Part shown: piece after piece, positions 12,967 to 64,000 of the stretch | Layout: the number at the start of each line of letters is the position of its first letter | How positions within the stretch are numbered: position 1 is the first letter of the stretch | Notes under the pieces: generated by a model | Database searches by the model: none | What the model saw: the letters and a program-made list of their open reading frames with translations, nothing else | Told to the model about the DNA's origin: nothing | Source of the DNA: Malurus cyaneus samueli | Lineage: Eukaryota > Chordata > Aves > Passeriformes > Maluridae | Reading direction: 5' to 3' | Assembly: GCA_009741485.1 (NCBI GenBank) | Contig: CM019237.1 | Location: forward strand, 51,336,050 to 51,400,049 | Length of the DNA stretch: 64,000 nucleotides | Translations under genes and position numbers: made by a program

Positions 12967-13073
12967 GCGATGTATTTAGATGTGTGAGACCACTGCAGAT
13001 GTTTGTGTGAAATGCTTTGCAGTGCCAATAGCCTGTTTAACACCACTGCCGTTGTGATTTTGCCTGAGTTTGG

Positions 13074-13144
13074 AGCCTGATCCAGAAGGCTCCTGAAGTC
13101 AATGAGATTCTTTGCATTGACTTCAGCACCGTTTGGATCAGGCT
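13074..13144. repeat. Palindromic element, possible old MITE or amniote repeat
   Basis: Arm 13074-13103 (AGCCTGATCC...GAAGTCAAT) is nearly the reverse complement of 13116-13144 (ATTGACTTCAG...GGATCAGGCT), with a 12-base loop. The words 'tgaagtcaatg' and 'ggatcagg' resemble a palindromic interspersed repeat I recall from reptiles and birds, but I cannot name the family with certainty. Confidence 0.6.
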
Positions 13145-16100
13145 GTGGCACACGGCAGTTAGCGCTGCGAATGCTGACAAGCACAGAGGTAATTCATCAT
13201 CCTCAGGCCCAGGGGAGCTGGGGCAGTGCTTAGCAAGGAAGAGGGGTCTGTGGAGGATAGGTGGTCATAGCTTAAATAAGGAATAAAAAGAAAATTATAT
13301 TTTTATCGTGTCATTTTTGATAAAATAGATTTTAAAGGGGCAGAGCTTTTTGCTATTACCTCAGCAGAACTCTTTGCAAGACTATAGATCACACAGTTTG
13401 TGTTAGAGTGCTTTCAGGAAGGCAAGAAGAGTAAACTAGAAGGGTTAAACCTAGAAAGGGAAAAGATTAAGAGCACTAACCTAAGATCTGTGGAAAACCT
13501 GAGTTAGGCCTTCCTTTGTGTGCATTCAAAGGTATAAATTAATAATTTGTCCTTAGTTAAAATTTACTATGGGAAATTCCAGAAGGAAAGACAAATTCCA
13601 GAAGAAAAGATAAACTCTGTCTTTTGTTATGGCTGATTTATTCAGAAGATAAGAATTAAGTATTTTTGTAAAATTCAGAGTACTTTCTCCATCCTGCACC
13701 TATATGCATACACATATGTATACACATACATGTTTATATGTATATATGGGCATATAATGCACATGATAAGTAAGACCAAAAGGAAATTTAATCTGAACTG
13801 AGACACAAAGATGCTCTGTAAATGGATATATTTTAATTAGAAAGTGCAACTATCAATTTATGTATTTTTTAAAAATATGGACAACAGAACTACTGCAATA
13901 AATGTTTTTCAAAATATTCTTATTCCCCCAAACAAGCTCCAACTGAGGAGTGTACTTATACTCTTTTCTTTATAGTCATAAGTACCTTGCAGAGCATGAC
14001 GATCAGAGTGATAATCCAGGTAAGATGAAACTCTTGAATGTGAAGATTTTTAAGTCTACTTTTAAGAGACCCTTAAGGTAGTTAAAATGTCTTTAATTAG
14101 AATTCTTGTAGTTTTGTATTTGGTGAGGTTGTTCTCATAATTTTAATGGAAATTTAGATTATCTACCATTTTTCCATTGTCTTCTTCAGAACTGCTTATG
14201 GAAAATATATCTCATTAACTGGCTTAGTGCCCTGAGAAGCCCCATTTATGCTTGTTAAAATGAGATTTGTGAATGTTTAGGTTCAATGTTTTGTCATTTC
14301 CATGTTTACGATTTTGATGTCTTTTCTTTCTTTCCAAAATCTTTCTTTTCTTCACAGTGAATATTTTTTCATTAATCATTTTTGTCCTGTTTTCTTTTTA
14401 TTCTGTTGTGACTATGTCTGTCCACCTTAGCCTAAAACCAGGAAGTCTCAACTTGCCAGTAATGGGGATCTTAGTGTAAAAATTTAAGTGCTTTAAGGAC
14501 GTAAGATTTGTTTTTGGCTAATTCATTGAATGGTGAACTGCTGTTCAGATAGTTCACATCCTCATTAAAATAAACCAGCTGGGAATCAGATTCCCCAATG
14601 ATGTCAAGGAGAGCTGAAGCTTGCCTTCCACTGGTACCAGCATGGGCCCATCCTCCTGATTGATCTTTCCATTCCCTTCCTCTGTGAAGTTTGGCTGGTA
14701 GCTTTAGCTCATACTCACTATTCAGCACAGGCCATTCTCAAAGGGAGAAAGTAAAACCACCTCTGAGAATCTCTGATGAGTTGCTGAGTTCATAAAGACA
14801 ATTAAAAGTGAGCAATTTGCCAGTAACTTTGAAGGACAAAGGCCTTCCAAATTACAAGTGTTAAAAAATTACCTGGTGCTTGGCACTCCTGTGGAGTTGC
14901 TGGATGTAGCTGGTGTCCTCAGATGGCATATGATTGTTATCTTTGTTATCAAAGATGATCTTGGTCCCATTACTATATTTACATGACTGAAATTATAGAT
15001 TAAACCTAGCATGCTTGGCAACATTATTATAAAGTATAACATTCCTGCTATAATTAGCAGTGAAGCAAATGTATTGTGAGGTACCCACATTGGTGCAACC
15101 ACCCCAGCAAAACTTTATGGCCTGTTGAATTCAACAGCAAGTGAAATTTTCTCTGGGAAAGCCTCTTTTAAATGACTGTGAATAACATGGTCTTTTAAAA
15201 TGGGTTTACGAGGACCTCAACAGTTATTCTGAAAGGCTGCTACTACCTGATGAGGAGCAGTGGTTCATAACTGCACATAGTCCACAAATTTCAAAATAAT
15301 GTGCTACTTCTTCATCTGTTTACTCCACAATATTTGTGTTTAGGTTACACAATTTCTTTTTTCAATGTGACAGTTAGACAGCTCCCATTTTGTGCAGATA
15401 TTGCTGTTTGCCAGTCAAAGCCATCTGCCTGTGGAGAAGCTTTCAGCTCCAGACATTCCAACCTGAACATGAGCTTAGAAAAAAGGTTAATCCATGTGAA
15501 GAGAAGAGGCCTTTGCTTTCCAATGCCTCTCCATTCTTTTGGGACCTGCAGATAAGGTTTTGCTGGGAGGCTGGTGGATATTTCTCCACTCTTTTGCCCC
15601 GTGCCTGTGGTCCTTGGTCCAGGTTGCATGAGCCAACTGGGAATTGAAGCAGCACAACTGCAACAGTTCAGCTCTGAAGTCAAGCTTGCGGTGAACAGGG
15701 CTTCTTATCTTGCAGTGGCACCACGGTGCTTCAGACTGTTAATTGTGAGACTGAACTGATGTTTGTTGTAGCTCTCTGACAAATGTGAGCTGATTACAAA
15801 GCAGACAGCTGCCTACAGCAGACTGCTGAGGGTCGTAACATCACCTGACTTTGCTGCTTAATTCACGTGTGTACCCTTCCAGGAAAGCTTGCTCTGTGCT
15901 GCTTCGCGTGTTTCTAAGAAAGAGTCCTTGCAGGTGGCAGAGGGCAGCTGCTGCTATGGAGTGCAGTAACCTCTCTGAGTTAGAGCATTAAAGGCTTTAA
16001 TCTCTTCCATCCCTGATACAACAGAAATCTCTTCAAACTTCTCCTCCTGTGGCTCTGCAGCCCAGTTTTACCTGTTCGATCTCTTCCATGTTCTTACTGT

Positions 16101-18729
16101 GGCCTGAAAAGTATTTCTCCTCATCTTTGGGAAAGAGAAAATCACCTTTGGCTACAGGGTGAGAAAGCTTGAGTCAGCTCTGTGTTCTGACTTACTTAGA
16201 GCTAATTCCAAGACCTTCAGCATTACAGGTTTTGCTGTTCTGTGTGATCAGCATTCTGTCTTTCTTTGTGGGGAAAACCAGAAAAATATTCAGTGAATTT
16301 AGTTATGTACTTGAATAATGCTCAGTGTGGAGATAAACAATCAGCACTTTCTCATATCTCATATCTTGCCAAGATACCTTTATTTCTTTCTCCACAGATC
16401 TAGTTCTGACTGACACCCACCATTCACTTTCTAGACGAGTTAAAGCCAAGGGAAGAATAATTTAATTTTTATTAAGGGAGCCATATTTGATCAGTAGTCA
16501 GTTATAGAAGTATTCTGTTTTCCTTTCCAACTGCAGTTTTTGTTGAGTTACAATAGTAAGCACAACTGCAATTCTTCAGATCTTCATGTGTTTGGTTTTT
16601 TTTGTTTTTTAAAATCTATTGTTCTCATTTTCATTTCATGAAATGAAACCATATGGTTGTATAGAAAGGAGGGAATAGCGCCTTTTCACTGTTTCATCAG
16701 GTGATTGCAATCAAGATCTTCCAAACTGTCTTAATTTCCAGGCTCAGTTTTTTGAGTGAAAACGTTCAAAACTAGAACTCATTAAAAGTTGTTGTTGCTA
16801 AGGCCTTTTAAAACTTTTAAAAATAGATAGAGTTAAAGATCTCTTTAGCCTTAACTCCCTCTACTTGAAAATGCAACTTGGATTCTTTTAGTTTGAAGGT
16901 TTTGAACATGCTACTTACACTGTTTGCACTCCTAAGAATGTGTCCTTCTATAGCTACACTGAACTTTCCAAGCAAGGGATTTGAATGTGGGCACAAGAAA
17001 TGTTGCCATTATATTATCAAATTTTTATTTGAAAAAGATTGAAGATTGCACTGTTTTCTTGGATGAGCGATTACATCTGCAAACTTGTCATGGTCCAACT
17101 ACTGTTATTTTTAGTGGAGCTGCAAGAGCATTGTTGAAAAAATGCCCTGTACTGTCTAGAGAAATCAAGGATTTGTTCTTCTGCCTTAGGGGCTTTTCTT
17201 TCCATCCTTCATTTGAGATGAATACAACTTGTTAAACTTTGAGGCAAATTAAAATGAGCTTCTGGAGGAATGCCCTGCTGCAGCAGAAAATAATGGCTAA
17301 TTTCAGCTTCAAACCAAAGGGGATTGACTGTAAATGCAAAGTATCCTCCCTTAGATATCAGCAAAACTTCACCCAGTGTATTTCCCTTATCTGTGAAACT
17401 TGAGCCGAGTAGTAGGAACCACATTACAAGCTTTATTCCAGGGTTTGATGGGTCTGTTCATCTCTCCACCTGCAGAATCTCCTCTATATCTAAGTTTTCC
17501 AAAAACAGAGCAAAGTCCAGCGGTTTGAGTCACCAAACTGCGAAGCGTGTGTTGTATCTGCCTTCTGTACCAGAAAAGGGTGGGAAGGGAATGATGGAGA
17601 GGTTCCTTGCTCCCCACAAGGCACACTGGGGATGACATTATTTCTCAGAGCTCTGAGGTAGTGCTGGATGTTTTCATACAGCACTCCTGAGGATCCAGAG
17701 AACTGCCAGCAGCCTGTCTGTGTTAACAGCGGAAGGTGTTCTGAAAGTTGGCATCTGCAACAGATGCAGAACATGAGTCCTCCACTTCCAGCCACAGCTC
17801 ATTCCCAGCACAGAGATGGACAAATGGGTGGAAGGAAGGATCACTGGACTATTAATGCTTCCACAATTCCTATCTCCTCTATTCACTGTCAGTGCCATAC
17901 TCTACTGAATGTGTGTCCTGAGCTGGGTGCTGCTAAACAGGGAAGTTGAACATTTTATGATTTGGCATTTTGTGAGGCCTAAGCTGCATTTGGGTCATCA
18001 TAGCATCACAACACTGATGAGAACATTTTGATAGATTTTAAGCCTGTGGAAGTTTGATGAACACGGTGACTGGATACACTGATTAATGATGAAGTTTTGT
18101 AATTAAAAATCTTGTGAATTTAGTGTCAATTATCTCATCTCATTTAATTTGCCATACAGTCTTACTTATTTTCTGGGGATTTTTTAAAACTAACCAACCT
18201 AGGCCTGATTTTCTCTCTCGTTTTCAGAGAAGACAATTAAATTCTGCTTGTCTTTTTTTGAAATGAATCTGTAACAAAAGTATTGTGAATAGACTGCCTA
18301 TACCTTCTCTTGAAGATTATTGCTAGTGTGATGGGCACTGTCTCTAGACATGAGTATTAACTAACAGGACCAGATTCTTTTCTCAGCCCTGACAACACGC
18401 AAAGGACTATTTGTTTTAAAAGTGTTACTGGACACACTCCATCACAGATTCTTATGGAGATTCAGCTGTAATTCTTCTGAAATTCTTCAAAATTCTTCAA
18501 TTCTTTCTTGAGAGCTTTTAGGGAAGATTGTTTGAGGTGTAGTTAGGAGATAACACTCTCCCTACAGTTAATAGTCCTTCACTTGAACATTTACTGCCTC
18601 TATTCCATTTCCCTTCCAGAAAAATTGGAAAAAACCCAACAGTTCCCTTAGCTTCTATTGGATGTGGTTTTCATCCTTTCTCCCAGATTGATTTTTGACT
18701 AGAAGCCAAAAGCTACAGTGGGAGTCAAT

Positions 18730-18800
18730 GATTCAGTGCTCATCTGAACCCAGGATTCTCCTGCCTTTCAGTACCACTCCAACCACTAGACCACGACAGC
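18730..18800 (-). mobile_element. tRNA-like SINE head (MIR/CORE-SINE type), degenerate
   Basis: On the minus strand TGGTCTAGTGG (complement of 18783-18793) fits a polymerase III A box. CCTGGGTTCA (complement of 18745-18754) fits a B box at roughly tRNA spacing. The order resembles the tRNA-like head of MIR/CORE-SINEs, not a functional tRNA: I see no complete acceptor stem. The family call rests on these words only. Confidence 0.5.
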
Positions 18801-20839
18801 ATCTCATGCTGCCTCAGAAAAGACTCATCTTTGTGGGAAAGGGAGGAAAATTCCCAGCAGAGCTCCCTTGGACTTCTGACCTTTGATAAAAATGAGGAAA
18901 CAGCACTTCTGATTTTCAAGAGATTATCATTACCATTATGTTTCTCTTAAATAAGACATGTTCAAGCTTTTACAAACTAAACCCAAACAACCTCTGTGTG
19001 TTTTTAAGCTCCATATTTGTTTTGCTAAGACCCCTCAATCTATTCAGATAGAGCCCGTATTAACAGAATGTTTCTTTTTTGTTACTAGTCTTGTGCATTT
19101 ATGATTGTATGGTGATATGAAAATAAAATGGTAGAATGATAGCGGTCATATCACTCTATTCGTTATAGAGAATGGGCCAAACTCTCCATCAAATTGTGTT
19201 ACAGCACATGGACTATTAGCAGATGGTGGTTACTGAAGTTTGAGTCTGTTGACCCTCAGCTTTTGCCTCACAGTGAGTACATGAATGCAAGTTATGCTTA
19301 ACTTCTGGCAAATCTCAGCCATAAACTGCTGATATATTTGGGAAAGGGAGTGTGTTTATCACACTCTTTTCAAAGAAACTCTTCATCTCTGATGTGTTTT
19401 GATATGGATTATGCTTTTCAGATTCAAAAAGTACTCAGTTAAAAGCTAAAAGGGGCTTTAGCAAGGATCAGAGTGCCTCTTTGAATTCTGTATTCTGTTG
19501 TGCAGACCTGCACGTTTATTCTCCCTCTAAGGGACTACTTGTGTAGTTATGCTTACCTTGTTATGATTACCTTGTTTAAACAACTTACAGAACCAATCTG
19601 AACTATTTGAGGAAAGAAGAAAACCTTCTTCTCCACATTCAACTGAGTTTTTTTNNNNNNNNNNNNNNNNNNNNNNNNNNNNNNNNNNNNNNNTTTTTTG
19701 TTTGTTTGTTTTTAAACTGCATTAATGCATTTTTGCATCCTGGTCTTGTTCTGATTCTGCAAAACTCATTAATGCCAATGTTGCTGCAGAAAGATGCTTT
19801 GCTGAATTAAATATATTCCTTCCATTTTAGCATGTAAAATTTGAGAAAAAAAAAGGGGTGGGTAAACGAGTTTACAGTTTATTCTACAGCACTATGTTGT
19901 TCTGTGTAAGTCTCAGGCAAAGAAATGAGCCAGGAAACACCTTGTTTGCAATTCTGTTTGGTCTTCTTATAAAGAAGAATGAAAAAACGAATGATGCACG
20001 TGTTGGTGAAAGGCAGAACCTGGCCATAACTCTGAATCACTCTGTGGCTCACGCTCTGTAAACATGAACACAGGATTTTATCTTGCTGTACAAAGATAAA
20101 CTGATAGGAAAGTAGAAGTCAGAGACTGCTTGGATGAGTGTGAGCACGTGTGTAAGGGTGTTCAGAATCAATCATAAATGCTGATTTATTGCCTGTGCAA
20201 TCTTCAATACTACCTACTTTGGTTAAAAGTTCGTAATTTCTCTGTAATGATTCATGTGTCTGGTCATTGATCTATGTGACAATGAAGAAATACAAAATAT
20301 TAGTGAGATCAAAGCTGCCAGATCACGAAAATCAAAGTTCAGAGCTTGCACTGGGGATGCAGTGAGACAAATTGTTAGAGATATTGCACACATGGTGTTG
20401 ACTAACCAAAGAAGCAGCAACACACAGTACTCAGCTTATGTCTATTTGGGTTTTCTTGTGAGAAATAAAAATACTTTTTATTCAAAACTTCTACATTCTT
20501 TCTTTATATTCTCACAAAGCTTTTGCAGCATAATGCTTGTGCCTATAATGAACACTAGAAGTTATAGCATAATGTATTTTAAAATAGCACTTAAATAATA
20601 AATCCAGCTAAATAGAAACAATATTATCAAAATATAAATAATGCTAATGTCATATAAACACAGCCTTCACTCTAATGGGCTTGTACTTGACACAGCCCAA
20701 AATAATTTTCAAAATACAGCTGTTATTCTCTATGTGTTATTCCATGTTGTCCTTCCCACTGTCTTTATTATATTTATTTTTGTTTAGCCAAAAGGAATGC
20801 TGGCACTTTTGGTAGTCAACATTTTTCTCTTTTCTGTAG
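18801..20839. other. Region before the first coding exon, no gene recognised
   Basis: AT-rich, with an assembly gap of 39 Ns and no supported exon other than the one starting at 20843. Most likely the intron between the 5' noncoding exon and coding exon 1. Confidence 0.5.
19655..19693. other. Assembly gap of 39 N
   Basis: N run with T runs on both sides, followed by (TTTG)n. The missing bases are probably more poly-T that could not be sequenced through. No gene is interrupted. Confidence 0.99.
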
Positions 20840-20860
20840 TAGCCAGACCCTCTGGAAGAG

Positions 20861-64000
<43,140 letters not shown>

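Larger units (their letters stand above)
12581..18700. other. Upstream region, no gene recognised
   Basis: Contains a (TCC)n stretch (about 12658-12676), an AAAG microsatellite (about 12932-12966), a palindromic element at 13074 and a TA/CA-rich stretch (about 13700-13760). Open frames at 15300-15700 and 17300-17950 occur on both strands and match nothing I know. It is likely the 5' intron of ABCC9 or intergenic DNA. Confidence 0.5.

Noticed and set aside
18730..18800. Functional tRNA gene on the minus strand
   Set aside because: A- and B-box-like words are present, but I see no complete acceptor stem or cloverleaf; a SINE remnant fits better.

Overview
The window is a piece of a bird genome. 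The signs are CR1 LINE tails in both orientations, an LTR with TG...CA ends, one CpG island in otherwise AT-rich DNA, and long introns. No species can be named from the sequence; a passerine is a guess. All recognised coding sequence belongs to one plus-strand gene, ABCC9. It encodes SUR2, the sulfonylurea-receptor subunit of ATP-sensitive potassium (KATP) channels. No second protein-coding gene could be supported.

Layout. Bases 1-20,840 are upstream flank or 5' untranslated intron. They hold no recognisable gene, a CR1 tail (about 8.0 kb), a CpG island (about 10.0-10.5 kb) with splice-like signals and a CATCC-rich minisatellite, an E-box/MEF2-like cluster (12.4 kb), a palindromic repeat (13.1 kb), a tRNA-like SINE remnant (18.7 kb, minus strand) and a 39-base assembly gap (19.65 kb). 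ABCC9 coding sequence starts at the ATG at 20,861. It runs through 27 consecutive exons to 62,585, where the reading frame is open and the next exon lies beyond the window.

The 27 exons join in phase without a stop or frameshift. They give residues 1-1169 plus two bases of codon 1170, out of about 1,550 in the family. Together they encode TMD0 (exons 1-4), the L0 linker (exon 5), the first ABC transmembrane domain (exons 6-12), a linker (13-14), nucleotide-binding domain 1 with A-loop, Walker A, Q-loop, LSGGQ signature, Walker B and H-loop (15-22), the acidic ED segment (23-24), and the start of the second transmembrane domain (24-27). The rest of TMD2, NBD2 and the alternative C-terminal exons that separate SUR2A from SUR2B are outside. 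Exon 17 is only 39 bases and falls between Walker A and the Q-loop; it corresponds to the exon known to be skipped in mammalian SUR2.

The introns carry four more CR1 copies or blocks (one antisense with a 38-bp tandem expansion, one with an 86-bp duplication touching an N), an approximately 800-bp solo-LTR-like element before exon 23, a TAGA/TAGG microsatellite in intron 4, and homopolymer runs. I did not find a novel system. The points most worth a second look are the 5' regulatory region, the solo LTR, the N-linked duplications and a 168-codon minus-strand ORF beside exon 16.
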